Assembly (NCBI GenBank): GCA_905234005.1
Contig: CAJOFW010000060.1
Location: 1 to 7,938, forward strand
Length of the DNA stretch: 7,938 nt
Source of the DNA: an uncultured Oscillospiraceae bacterium
Lineage (GTDB): Bacteria > Bacillota > Clostridia > Oscillospirales > Oscillospiraceae
Reading direction: 5' to 3'
Positions 1 to 7,444 of this stretch are shown one piece after another. Position 1 is the first letter of the stretch. Each line of letters starts with the position of its first letter. The translations under genes were made by a program, and so were the position numbers. The notes beneath the pieces were generated by a model that saw only the letters and a list, made by a program, of their open reading frames with translations, made no database searches and was not told where the DNA came from.

Positions 1-2218
1 CCGCGCCCATAACGAGGCCGTTTTGCGCGTCAAAACGGACGGTATGCTTTTCCATGGGCTTGATCTCGCCGTTTTCATCGGTGTAGCGCACGCGGAAATA
101 GACCATCTCGCCTGGGCGGGCCTTCTCCGTTTCACATTCCAGGCGAAGCTCAGTCTTCTCGCCCGCCGTCAGCAGGGCGTCGCGCCCCAGCTCTTTTCCG
201 TTTTCGTCGAAGGCGATGGCCAGCAGCTCACCAGGGCGATAGGCGGTTTTGAAACGGAGGATGCCCTTCTTCGGCTTCCCGGCTCCCACGCGGACGCCGT
301 TGACGTACAGGTGCACCCGCGCGGCGCGGGCGTAGACCTCGATCTCCGCCGTCTCGCCCTCGCAGCCCGGCCAGCTCCACGAGCGCATCGCGCGGGTGAG
401 CTGCCAGCCGGTCATCGTGGGCTTTTCCTTTTCATAGACCGGGAACACCGCAAGGCGCGGCCCCTTTTCCAGTTCGAAGGCCACCCGGGTATAGTCGACC
501 TCGGCGGTGGGCTTGCCGGTCATGTCGATGCGGCAGGTGCCGCCGCGGACCCGATCCTCCGGCGCGCCGCTGACATAATCGGCAAATTCCGGGCTGCTGT
601 CGCCGCACTCGCCGATGTAGTCCCAGGCCGCCCAGACGAAGTCGCCCACGAGCTGCGGCGTGGTTTTGGCGGTCTCCCAGAAATCCCAGGCGTCGCCGAT
701 CAGGGTCTCCGAGCCCAGGATCAGGCGCTGGGGGTACTTTTTCGCATCCTTTTTATAGCGCCAGTTACCGTAGTTGTAGCCCGCGATATCCATCGCGGCG
801 AAGACGTCCCGCGTTTTCCCGTCGCAGGGCGGCAGCGTGGCGCCGAATTTCATGAAGTCCGTGCCGATCTTCGCGGCGATGGTGTTGAAAAACTCCGAGC
901 CGATGGCCTTTTTCTTCGGCTTTTTGGCGGAAGCGTCCGCGGCGGCCCGGGCGGCGGCTTTGGCGTTCTGTTCGGCCTTTTCGTCGCTGTAGACGCCCAT
1001 GCCCATGGAGCTGAGGAAGTTGAAGAAGATGTTGATGCCGCAAGTGACCGGGCGGGTACCGTCCAGCTCGTGCAGGTACGCGGTAAAGTCGCGCTGGAGC
1101 TGAATGCCCTTTTCCTGGGCGCTCTCGGCGACTTCGTTGCCGGTGGAGTACATCACGACGCAGGGGTGGTTGTAATCCTTGTCCACCATGTCCTTCATGT
1201 CCTGCCGCCACCATTCCAGAACAGAGGAGGCGTAGTCATAGCGGGTTTTGTGCATATACCAGCAGTCCACGTACTCGTCCATCATCAGCATGCCGAGCTC
1301 GTCACAAGCGTCCAGCAGGTACTTGGAGCAGGGGTTGTGCGCCGAGCGGACGGCGTTGTAGCCCGCCTCCTGCAGGATGCGTACCCGGCGGCGCTCGGCC
1401 TCGGGATAGCTGCAGGCGCCCAGCAGGCCGTTGTCGTGGTGGATGCAGGCGCCGCGCAGCACCGTGCGCTTCCCGTTGACGGTGATGCCCTTTTCCGCGT
1501 CCCAGCTTAAGCTCCGAATGCCAAAGCGCTCCTCCGCCGTGTCGTTTTCAAAGCGGGCGCGGAGCGTGTAGAGCTTCGGGTGCTCCGGGCTCCAGAGCTC
1601 GGCTCCCGGCAGCGTCAGCTCGAAGGGCGAGGCGCCGCGGGCGGAGGAAAGGACGGTGTCTCCGTCCAGGACTTCGACCTCGACCTCGCCGGGCGCGGAG
1701 GTCCCGACCTCGACGCGCACGCGCGGCGGCTCGATGCCGAGGGTTGTCACGCGCAGGCCGTTGAGCTTGATGTGCTTCTCGCCGCCCGCCCAGAGCCAGA
1801 CGGGACGGTAGATCCCGGTGCCGGAATACCAGCGGGAGTTGGGCTGATCGGCATTGCGGGCGATCACGATCAGCTCGTTTTCGCCGTCCTTCAGCCAGGG
1901 CTTCAGCTCGACATAGAAGTTCGTGTAGCCGTAGGGGCGGAAGGCCGCCTTCTCCCCGTTGAGCCAGACCTCGGCGTTATGATAGACGCCCTCGAATTCC
2001 AGCGTGAGCTGCTTGTCCTTCAGCTCCTCCGGCAGCGTAAACATCTTGTGGTACTCGTAGTCTCCGCCCTCGAAGTATCCGATATTTCCCTCGCCGAGGC
2101 TGATGGGAACGCGTGCCTCGGTGCGCATGGCGTCGTGCGGCAACGTGACGGGCAGGGTCTCACCCTCCCGGCTCAGGGGCCGGCAGGCCCATCCGCGGTT
2201 GAAATCGATCCGTTTCAT
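1..2218 (-). CDS. Glycoside hydrolase family 2 enzyme (beta-galactosidase-like), C-terminus cut by window edge
   Basis: The reverse strand is open from ATG at 2218 to the window edge, giving 739 residues without a stop. Domains follow the GH2 order: an N-terminal sugar-binding jelly roll with the family motif RWYSGTGIYRP (residues 129-139), an Ig-like domain, a TIM barrel from about 265 with SAHNP (H294), the acid/base Glu in GNE (E362) and the probable nucleophile in LGSETLIGD (E504). A DUF4982-type domain follows (LYVNG near 637-641), then the start of another Ig-like domain. An Ala/Lys/Glu-rich stretch (410-437) lies between the two catalytic residues; I recall similar stretches in related Bacillota GH2 proteins. 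AGGAGG at 2224-2229 sits 5 nt before the start. There is no signal peptide, so it is probably cytoplasmic. GH2 includes beta-galactosidases, glucuronidases and mannosidases; beta-galactosidase is the best guess, but the exact sugar cannot be told from sequence. Confidence 0.5.
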   Translation of the reverse strand, partial: MKRIDFNRGWACRPLSREGETLPVTLPHDAMRTEARVPISLGEGNIGYFEGGDYEYHKMFTLPEELKDKQLTLEFEGVYHNAEVWLNGEKAAFRPYGYTNFYVELKPWLKDGENELIVIARNADQPNSRWYSGTGIYRPVWLWAGGEKHIKLNGLRVTTLGIEPPRVRVEVGTSAPGEVEVEVLDGDTVLSSARGASPFELTLPGAELWSPEHPKLYTLRARFENDTAEERFGIRSLSWDAEKGITVNGKRTVLRGACIHHDNGLLGACSYPEAERRRVRILQEAGYNAVRSAHNPCSKYLLDACDELGMLMMDEYVDCWYMHKTRYDYASSVLEWWRQDMKDMVDKDYNHPCVVMYSTGNEVAESAQEKGIQLQRDFTAYLHELDGTRPVTCGINIFFNFLSSMGMGVYSDEKAEQNAKAAARAAADASAKKPKKKAIGSEFFNTIAAKIGTDFMKFGATLPPCDGKTRDVFAAMDIAGYNYGNWRYKKDAKKYPQRLILGSETLIGDAWDFWETAKTTPQLVGDFVWAAWDYIGECGDSSPEFADYVSGAPEDRVRGGTCRIDMTGKPTAEVDYTRVAFELEKGPRLAVFPVYEKEKPTMTGWQLTRAMRSWSWPGCEGETAEIEVYARAARVHLYVNGVRVGAGKPKKGILRFKTAYRPGELLAIAFDENGKELGRDALLTAGEKTELRLECETEKARPGEMVYFRVRYTDENGEIKPMEKHTVRFDAQNGLVMGA

Positions 2219-2248
2219 AGGCGCCTCCTGTCATTTGTCGAGCGATAG

Positions 2249-2278
2249 ATTCTCCCACATAAACTTACCATAGCTCAA
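2249..2278 (-). promoter_or_regulatory. Possible weak promoter for the leftward GH2 gene
   Basis: On the reverse strand, TTGAGC (2278-2273) is followed after 18 nt by GAGAAT (2254-2249). Each box matches the sigma-A consensus at four of six positions. Transcription would start near 2242 and give a short leader before the AGGAGG site. The match is modest and other placements in this AT-rich stretch are possible. Confidence 0.5.
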
Positions 2279-2331
2279 CGAAGAAAAAAACCTCTATGCC
2301 GTAAAATGCCCGAAATCGAGCGCAAACAGTT

Positions 2332-2346
2332 GTCGACGCGGTCGAC
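2332..2346. promoter_or_regulatory. Candidate operator palindrome GTCGAC-GCG-GTCGAC
   Basis: Two copies of the self-complementary hexamer GTCGAC are separated by 3 bp, making a 15-bp inverted repeat in the divergent intergenic region. It covers the proposed -35 box and early spacer of the rightward promoter, the usual place for a repressor site. A related word, TTGTCGAGCG, occurs at 2235-2244 in the GH2 leader, against TTGTCGACGCG at 2330-2340, which hints at shared control of both directions. The cognate regulator is not identified. Confidence 0.5.
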
Positions 2347-2361
2347 TTTTTCGGTTATAGT
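2333..2361 (+). promoter_or_regulatory. Probable promoter of the rightward glycosidase operon
   Basis: TCGACG (2333-2338, four of six matches to TTGACA) lies 17 nt before TATAGT (2356-2361, five of six matches to TATAAT). Transcription would start near 2368, leaving a leader of about 22 nt with AGGAG at 2379-2383. Position, spacing and AT-richness support it. The candidate operator overlaps the -35 box. Confidence 0.5.
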
Positions 2362-2389
2362 TAATTTGTAAAGATATAAGGAGAAGATC

Positions 2390-3898
2390 ATGGCACTGAT
2401 TTCCATTATTGAAGACTTTCATCCCCTGATCGACGCACGCCTGCTTGCGCGCGCCGAAGCGCTCCGTCCGGCGCTGCAGCACGAGGAACGTCTGCCGCTC
2501 CCCTTCAACGATGCGCCGCTCGGAAAAGGCGCCGAGCTGCTGCTCGACTTCGGCGAGCACCTGGTCGGCCGCATGACGCTGACGCTGGGCACGGCCGGCA
2601 GTCACCCGGACGCGCCCGCGACCGTAAAGCTCTTTTTCGCCGAGACGCTCCGCGAGCTGGACGAAGATCCGGCCGCGTTCGACGGCTGGCTTTCCCGGAG
2701 CTGGATCCAGGAGGAGACCGTCCATGTTGACGAGCTGCCGGGGATCCTGACGCTCCCTCGGCGCTACGCCTTCCGCTATCTGCGAATCACGGTGCTGGAC
2801 ACTTCGCCGAAATACAAGCTGATCGTTCGAAACGCCTTGTGCCGGACGGAAACGTCCGCCGACCGGACGCGAATGAAACCGCTGTGCAGCGGCGACGAAA
2901 AGCTCGACCGCATCCACGCCGTCAGCCTGAAAACCCTGGCCGACTGCATGCAGGAGGTCTTCGAGGACGGGCCGAAGCGAGACCGGCGGCTATGGATGGG
3001 CGATCTGCGCCTGCAGGCGCTGACAAACGCCGTGTCCTTCCGGAATTTCGATCTGGTCAAGCGCTGCCTGTACCTCTTCGGCGGCAGCCGCTTCCCGGAC
3101 GGTCGGGTCAGCGCCAACGTCTTTGCCGGGGCGAGGCCGGAGGGGGACGACACCTTTTTGTTCGACTACGCGCTGCTGTTCCCGGCCGCGCTGGAGGAGT
3201 ATCTGGAAGGAACCAACGACGCCGAGGCGCTGGACGACCTGTATCCGATCGCCATGGAGCAGATCGACTACGGCCTCCGGCAGCAGGAGGACGGCCTGGT
3301 GAACGCCGCGGCGGTGAAGGACTGCTTCATCGACTGGAGCGACACGCTGGACCGCACGGCCTGCGCCGGGGCGGTGCTGCTCTACGCCCTGCGCTACGCG
3401 CAGCGCCTCGCCGAGCGGAAGGGTGACGCCGCCCGCCTTGAAGAGCTGCGGCGGCAGTCTGATACCCTGCGGGAGGCTTTGCTGCGCCGCTTCTGGAGTG
3501 AGGACGAGCAATGCTTCGTTTCCAACGGGCAGATCTCCGCGGCCTCCCAGGTCTGGATGGTACTGGCCGACGCCGGAACGCCGGAGCAGGCCCGGCAGAC
3601 CATGCGGCGCGCCCTGTCTCTGCGCGGAACCCCACACATGACGACGCCCTATATGCACCATTATTTCGTCATGGCGCTCCTGAAAGTGGGACTGCGTACC
3701 GAAGCCGAACAGCATCTGAAGGACTATTGGGGCGGCATGCTGGACGCCGGCGCCGACACCTTCTGGGAGTGCTGGGAGCCGGAGAAGCCCGGCAGCTCAC
3801 CCTACGGCGGCCTCATCGTCAACAGCTTCTGCCACGCCTGGAGCTGCACCCCGGCCTACATCATCGAAAAGCACTTGCTGAATCAAGATACAAAATAA
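2390..3898 (+). CDS. Family 78-type alpha-L-rhamnosidase, compact form, cytoplasmic
   Basis: This 502-residue protein resembles compact GH78 enzymes, which release terminal alpha-L-rhamnose by inversion. The N-terminal part is a beta-sandwich with LLLDFGEHLVGR (about 50-61) and YAFRYLRI (126-133). The rest, from about 165, is an alpha/alpha toroid. The key motif DGPKRDRRLWMGD spans 193-205, and the probable general base is E460 in TFWECWEP. Lined up with the DCPWRE...GD motif of characterised members, the general-acid position seems to hold Asp (D198) instead of Glu; this may be normal for the subgroup. It is much shorter than multi-domain GH78 enzymes of about 900 residues or more. There is no signal peptide. 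AGGAG at 2379-2383 supports the ATG. It is the first gene of a rightward operon, 17 nt before the GH43 gene. The family is fairly sure; the activity is inferred. Confidence 0.5.
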   Translation: MALISIIEDFHPLIDARLLARAEALRPALQHEERLPLPFNDAPLGKGAELLLDFGEHLVGRMTLTLGTAGSHPDAPATVKLFFAETLRELDEDPAAFDGWLSRSWIQEETVHVDELPGILTLPRRYAFRYLRITVLDTSPKYKLIVRNALCRTETSADRTRMKPLCSGDEKLDRIHAVSLKTLADCMQEVFEDGPKRDRRLWMGDLRLQALTNAVSFRNFDLVKRCLYLFGGSRFPDGRVSANVFAGARPEGDDTFLFDYALLFPAALEEYLEGTNDAEALDDLYPIAMEQIDYGLRQQEDGLVNAAAVKDCFIDWSDTLDRTACAGAVLLYALRYAQRLAERKGDAARLEELRRQSDTLREALLRRFWSEDEQCFVSNGQISAASQVWMVLADAGTPEQARQTMRRALSLRGTPHMTTPYMHHYFVMALLKVGLRTEAEQHLKDYWGGMLDAGADTFWECWEPEKPGSSPYGGLIVNSFCHAWSCTPAYIIEKHLLNQDTK

Positions 3899-3915
3899 GA
3901 TCGGAGGAAACGCGT

Positions 3916-5382
3916 ATGAAAACGAAGCAGGCCTTCAACCCCTATCTGCCGAGCTGGGAATACGTGCCCGACGCCGAGCCCCATATCGTGGACGGCCGGG
4001 TCTATATCTACGGCTCGCACGATCTCTTCAACGGCATCAACTTCTGCCTGGGCGACTACGTCTGCTGGTCGGCGCCGGTGGACGATCTGGGCAACTGGAC
4101 TTACCACGGCGTCATTTTCCGGCGCGAGCAGGATCCCGCCGCGCCGAAGCTGCGCGTGACCAACGGTCTGGCCGCACCGGACATGGTGGTGGGCGACGAC
4201 GGGCGCTATTACCTCTATTACTTCATGGGCGGCACCAAAATGATCTCCGTGGCCGTCTGCGACGAGCCCGCCGGAAAGTATGAGTTTTACGGCTATGTCA
4301 AGTATCAGGACGGCACGCCCATCGGCAAGCGGAACGAGCCCTTCCAGTTCGACCCCGGCTGCCTGAAGGACGACGACGGTCGGCTTTACCTCTACACCGG
4401 CTTCGCCTTCGGCGGCAATCCGATCCTGCTCGACGGCTCCCAGCCGACGAAAAAGGGGCCGATGGTTTTCGAGATCGACACCAAGGACATGCTGACCGTC
4501 ATTTCCGGGGACGAGCTGAAGTATATCGGCGTGCTGACCGGCGAAGAGGCCAAGGGCACGCCCTTCGAGGCGCAGCCCTTCGGCGAGGCCAGCTCTATGC
4601 GCAAATTCAACGGCAAATACTATTTCATCTACAGCTCCCTCAACAGCCACAATCTCTGCTACGCCGTCTCCGATTTCCCCGATCATGGCTTCGAATACGG
4701 CGGCATTCTCGTCTCCTGCGGCGATATCGGGCTCCCCGGCGTGCCGGACGTGAAGCACGCGCGCATGTGCACCGGCAACACCCACGGCAGCCTCATCGAG
4801 ATCGGCGGAAAGTACTACATCTTCTATCACCGCCACTCCAACCGCAAGCAATCTTCCCGCCAGGCCTGCGCTGAGGAGATCCGCTTTGAGGACGGCAAAT
4901 TCCATCAGGCGGAAATGAGCTCCTGCGGCCTCAACGGTGCGCCGCTCAAGGGCGTCGGCCACTATCCTGCCTACATTGCCTGCAACGTCTACGGTAAAAA
5001 CGGCACCCGCTTTCTGTCCATGCTCAAGTACCCCCGGAAGCTCGATCCCTTCTTGACCCAGAAGGGCAAGGACCGCGAGGAAGGCCCCGACCAGTATGTG
5101 TCCAACTTCTGCACCGGCTGCACGGTGGGCTTCAAGTACTTCGATCTGCGGGAAACCAAGTCCATCACCGTGAAGCTCCAGGGCTACGGGGACGGCTGCT
5201 TCGTCACGGTGCGCACCCAGGAGCACGGCGAGCCGATCCTGCGCATCCCGGTGGAGACCTGCACGACCGGCAAGAGCTTCACCGGCCCCATGCCCGCCGG
5301 GCTTAGCGAGAAGGAGGCCCTGTATTTCTCCGTGGAGGGCAAGGGCGGCACCTTTGATTTTCTGTCCTTCGATCTGGCGTGA
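3916..5382 (+). CDS. Glycoside hydrolase family 43 enzyme (arabinofuranosidase/xylosidase type) with C-terminal accessory domain
   Basis: The reading frame is open further upstream into the rhamnosidase gene, but ATG at 3916, preceded by GGAGG at 3903-3907, is the sensible start and gives 488 residues. The N-terminal five-bladed propeller shows YVPDAEPHI (16-24), GSHD (33-36), APDM (D89), FDPGC with the likely pKa-tuning Asp (D146), and EASSM with the likely general acid E224. YYIFYHRHSN follows, as in GH43 proteins of this kind. The C-terminal part (about 394-488, with GFKYFDL) resembles the beta-sandwich that often ends such proteins. No signal peptide is present. GH43 enzymes hydrolyse alpha-L-arabinofuranosyl, beta-xylosyl or, more rarely, beta-galactosyl bonds; the substrate cannot be chosen from this sequence. 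It is probably co-transcribed with the rhamnosidase gene. A 93-bp gap without a clear terminator follows. Confidence 0.5.
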   Translation: MKTKQAFNPYLPSWEYVPDAEPHIVDGRVYIYGSHDLFNGINFCLGDYVCWSAPVDDLGNWTYHGVIFRREQDPAAPKLRVTNGLAAPDMVVGDDGRYYLYYFMGGTKMISVAVCDEPAGKYEFYGYVKYQDGTPIGKRNEPFQFDPGCLKDDDGRLYLYTGFAFGGNPILLDGSQPTKKGPMVFEIDTKDMLTVISGDELKYIGVLTGEEAKGTPFEAQPFGEASSMRKFNGKYYFIYSSLNSHNLCYAVSDFPDHGFEYGGILVSCGDIGLPGVPDVKHARMCTGNTHGSLIEIGGKYYIFYHRHSNRKQSSRQACAEEIRFEDGKFHQAEMSSCGLNGAPLKGVGHYPAYIACNVYGKNGTRFLSMLKYPRKLDPFLTQKGKDREEGPDQYVSNFCTGCTVGFKYFDLRETKSITVKLQGYGDGCFVTVRTQEHGEPILRIPVETCTTGKSFTGPMPAGLSEKEALYFSVEGKGGTFDFLSFDLA

Positions 5383-5475
5383 ACGCAAAGCTTGCCGTGC
5401 TAATCCAAGAGCCCTCGGACCGCGCCGGCAGCGGCAAAGGGATGACAGCCTTCGGGCATATGGAGGGATAAAAAT

Positions 5476-6969
5476 ATGATCCTCGGCGTAAACACTTACG
5501 GTATGGGCTGCCTCCTCAAGGCCGGATTCCGGCAGACCTTCCGGATTCTGAAGGAAAACGGTGTCACCGCGGCGGAGCCCTGCGTCTTCTTTCTGGGAAA
5601 AAAGCCCGGCGCGGGCTCTCTGATCGGGCTCGGCATGAAGCTTTCGGACCGCCTCGGCGGCGTCTGGGCGCCTGCGGAAGCGAAGGAAAAGATCGAGCAG
5701 CTGCGCGCGGACGGTTTTCGGATAGAAGGCGCCCATCTGTTCGGCGGCCTTGCGGAGGACGGGATCGAAGCCGCCCTCTCCTTTGCGAAGGAAAACGCCC
5801 TGCAATACTACGTGCTGTCCGTCATGACCGACCGCATCCCTCAGGCGGCAAAGCAGCTTCCCCTGCTGCGGCGCGCGGTCCGGGTCTTCCGGGATCAGGG
5901 CGTTCATCTTCTGCTGCACAACCACGACTTGGATCTGCGGGAAACCGACGGGCAAAGCGTCCTCGATTTCCTGCTGCAAAACGTGCCGGAGCTGGAGTTG
6001 GAGTTGGATCTGGGCTGGGCCGCCTATGCGCTCCTTGACTGCCCGGCCGCGATGGAGCGGTACCGCGATCGGCTGCGCGTGCTGCATTTCAAGGATATGT
6101 GGCCTTCCGAAGCCGCCGGGAAGCCTCATTTCTGCGCCGTAGGAGAAGGCCGTCTTCCCCTGTCGGCCATTATGGAAAAAGCGCAGGAGCTCTCGTTGTT
6201 CCCGGCGGGTTTCATCATCGACCAGGACAGCAGCGAGAGCGATCTGATGGCGGAGATCCTCTCCGGCGCCGCGCATATCCGCGCCGCCGAAGCTCCGAAG
6301 CATCCGGTTTATGACGGCAAGCTTCCGCTGTCGATGCTGACTTTCCCTCTGATCGGAGAAGTGCTTCGACGCTCTCTGCGGGTGGAGGAGCTCTGCGAAA
6401 TGGCGCGCGGCCACGGGCTCTGCGGCCTGGATCTGATGGAGGCCGAGATCGCGCTGTACGGCAAGGCAAGGCTCAAAGCAGCGCTGAAGGACCGGGGCCT
6501 TTCCCTGAACTGCCTGATCGCCACCGTGTCCATGGGGACGCTCCCCGCGGGCGTGATCCGCGCTCTCATCAAAAAGCATCTGCATACCGCCCGGGAATTC
6601 GGCTGCGGCAAGCTGATGCTGATTCCGATGCCCCAGAACGAAAGGATGCCCGCGGACGCGGAAAAGAGAGCGGCGCGAAAAGCGCGCGTGATCCGCTTCC
6701 TCAACGAGGCGGTGGCGGAAGCGCGCAGCTTCGGCGTCACGGTCTGCGTCGAGGATACGCCCAGCTGTGACATCCCGCTCTGCTCCATCGAGGACTGCCG
6801 CCGCGTGCTGGAAGCCGTCCCGGGTCTGGGGCTGGTGTTCGATACCGCCAATATGCTCCCCCGCGGCGAGGATCCCCTTGCCTTTTATGAGGCGCTGAGG
6901 AACACATCTGCCACGTCCACCTCAAGGACGCGCTTTTTACCGACACCCCGAACGCGGATCGCTGCGTGA
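5476..6969 (+). CDS. Tandem two-barrel sugar isomerase/epimerase-like protein, frameshifted near its C-terminus
   Basis: The frame from ATG 5476 (GGAGGG just upstream) encodes 497 residues containing two xylose-isomerase-like (AP endonuclease 2 fold) TIM barrels in series. Barrel 1, about 1-275, has HNHDLDL (148-154), LDLGW with D178, VLHFKD with H204 and IIDQD (D249/D251), resembling the metal-site strands of IolE-like proteins. Barrel 2, from about 280, has VCVED (E426) and VFDTANM (D456). After R475 the frame slips: residues 476-497 are unrelated to the family, while the expected continuation EHICHVHLKD is encoded one frame back from 6900. Restoring one base (AGGAA to AGGGAA) would give 555 residues ending at 7142. 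The truncated form lacks half of the second metal site. Members of this superfamily isomerise, epimerise or dehydrate sugars. The specific reaction is unknown. It is the last gene of the operon. Confidence 0.5.
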   Translation: MILGVNTYGMGCLLKAGFRQTFRILKENGVTAAEPCVFFLGKKPGAGSLIGLGMKLSDRLGGVWAPAEAKEKIEQLRADGFRIEGAHLFGGLAEDGIEAALSFAKENALQYYVLSVMTDRIPQAAKQLPLLRRAVRVFRDQGVHLLLHNHDLDLRETDGQSVLDFLLQNVPELELELDLGWAAYALLDCPAAMERYRDRLRVLHFKDMWPSEAAGKPHFCAVGEGRLPLSAIMEKAQELSLFPAGFIIDQDSSESDLMAEILSGAAHIRAAEAPKHPVYDGKLPLSMLTFPLIGEVLRRSLRVEELCEMARGHGLCGLDLMEAEIALYGKARLKAALKDRGLSLNCLIATVSMGTLPAGVIRALIKKHLHTAREFGCGKLMLIPMPQNERMPADAEKRAARKARVIRFLNEAVAEARSFGVTVCVEDTPSCDIPLCSIEDCRRVLEAVPGLGLVFDTANMLPRGEDPLAFYEALRNTSATSTSRTRFLPTPRTRIAA

Positions 6970-7142
6970 ACGGCCGCTATCTCCGCTGCGTTCCCTGGGG
7001 CGAGGGGCTCATCCCGGTCAGGGAGCTGATGGAGCGCCTGGAGCAGGACGGTTTCGCCGGCGTCTGTGCGCTGGAATACGTCGCTCCCGAAGGAAAAGGT
7101 CTGATTGCCAACCACAAGCAGCTGGAGTACTTTCTACGATAA
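6900..7142 (+). pseudogene. Displaced C-terminal part of the two-barrel isomerase-like gene
   Basis: Read one base back from the upstream frame, 6900-7142 encodes 80 residues that complete barrel 2. HVHLKD carries the expected metal-binding His (codon 6918-6920), PWGEG follows, and LEYV carries the expected last metal-binding Glu (codon 7074-7076). It ends at TAA 7140-7142. It has no start codon or ribosome binding site of its own at the junction, so it is the tail of the preceding gene and not a separate gene. Cause: real mutation, sequencing or assembly error, or much less likely recoding. Confidence 0.5.
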
Positions 7143-7326
7143 AACAGGGCAAAGTCAAAGTGTTGTGATAAGCGCAAGCTTTTCTCTTCTCCTCACTCCT
7201 TTTTCTCCCCTTAGCGGGTCAACAGAGCTTTTTTCAGCAGGGCCTAGATAAGCAAACAAATGATGAGCACAACTATTTCGAGGACGCCCATGATAACGAG
7301 GACTTCTGGGCTCTGTTTGGTATTTG

Positions 7327-7377
7327 GCTCCGATGACCGTATAGTTCAACTTATCCCCGCCATTTCTTCATCGGAGC
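7327..7377. repeat. 10-bp perfect inverted repeat with alternative pairing partners
   Basis: GCTCCGATGA (7327-7336) and TCATCGGAGC (7368-7377) are exact reverse complements 31 nt apart. CCCGCC (7356-7361) lies inside that loop and can instead pair with GGCGGG (7378-7383), just before CTCTTTT. GGCGG (7378-7382) could also pair with CCGCC (7391-7395). The first two helices interleave, so they either exclude each other or form a pseudoknot. Confidence 0.5.
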
Positions 7378-7415
7378 GGCGGGCTCTTTTCCGCCATGAT
7401 TTTATAATGGAAACA

Positions 7416-7444
7416 TTGAAAACCGGTTGGCTATGTGCTATAGT
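7416..7444 (+). promoter_or_regulatory. Strong-looking sigma-A promoter with extended -10 box
   Basis: TTGAAA (7416-7421) is followed, after exactly 17 nt, by TATAGT (7439-7444), with TG one base before the -10 box. Each hexamer matches consensus at five of six positions. Transcription would begin near 7451. No protein gene follows closely, but the large hairpin at 7693-7732 lies about 240-280 nt downstream, so a short RNA is possible. Confidence 0.5.

Noticed and set aside
23..2248. Long forward-strand open frames (23-1510 and 1580-2248)
   Set aside because: They are antisense shadows of the GH2 gene, whose reverse-strand translation carries GH2 motifs and both catalytic Glu residues.
3511..3915. 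Upstream extension of the GH43 frame into the rhamnosidase gene
   Set aside because: The extra residues have no family resemblance and overlap conserved rhamnosidase sequence, including the catalytic E460 region. ATG 3916 has a proper GGAGG site.
5383..5475. Possible terminator or promoter between the GH43 and isomerase-like genes
   Set aside because: Only a 4-bp CCGC/GCGG stem without a T-run is visible, and there is no promoter-like pair of boxes. Co-transcription is simpler.
3883..6585. A 900-residue open frame on the reverse strand
   Set aside because: It runs antisense through the GH43 gene, the gap after it and most of the isomerase-like gene, all of which have clear family motifs and ribosome binding sites. 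GC-rich codon usage on the sense strand leaves the antisense frame open, and its translation is low-complexity with no recognisable domain.
7244..7291. Reverse-strand 15-residue hydrophobic peptide (MGVLEIVVLIICLLI), reminiscent of type I toxins
   Set aside because: It has no ribosome binding site before the ATG, is shorter than known toxins, and lacks the usual charged tail before its stop. An ALLKKALLTR-like stretch follows only beyond the TAG.
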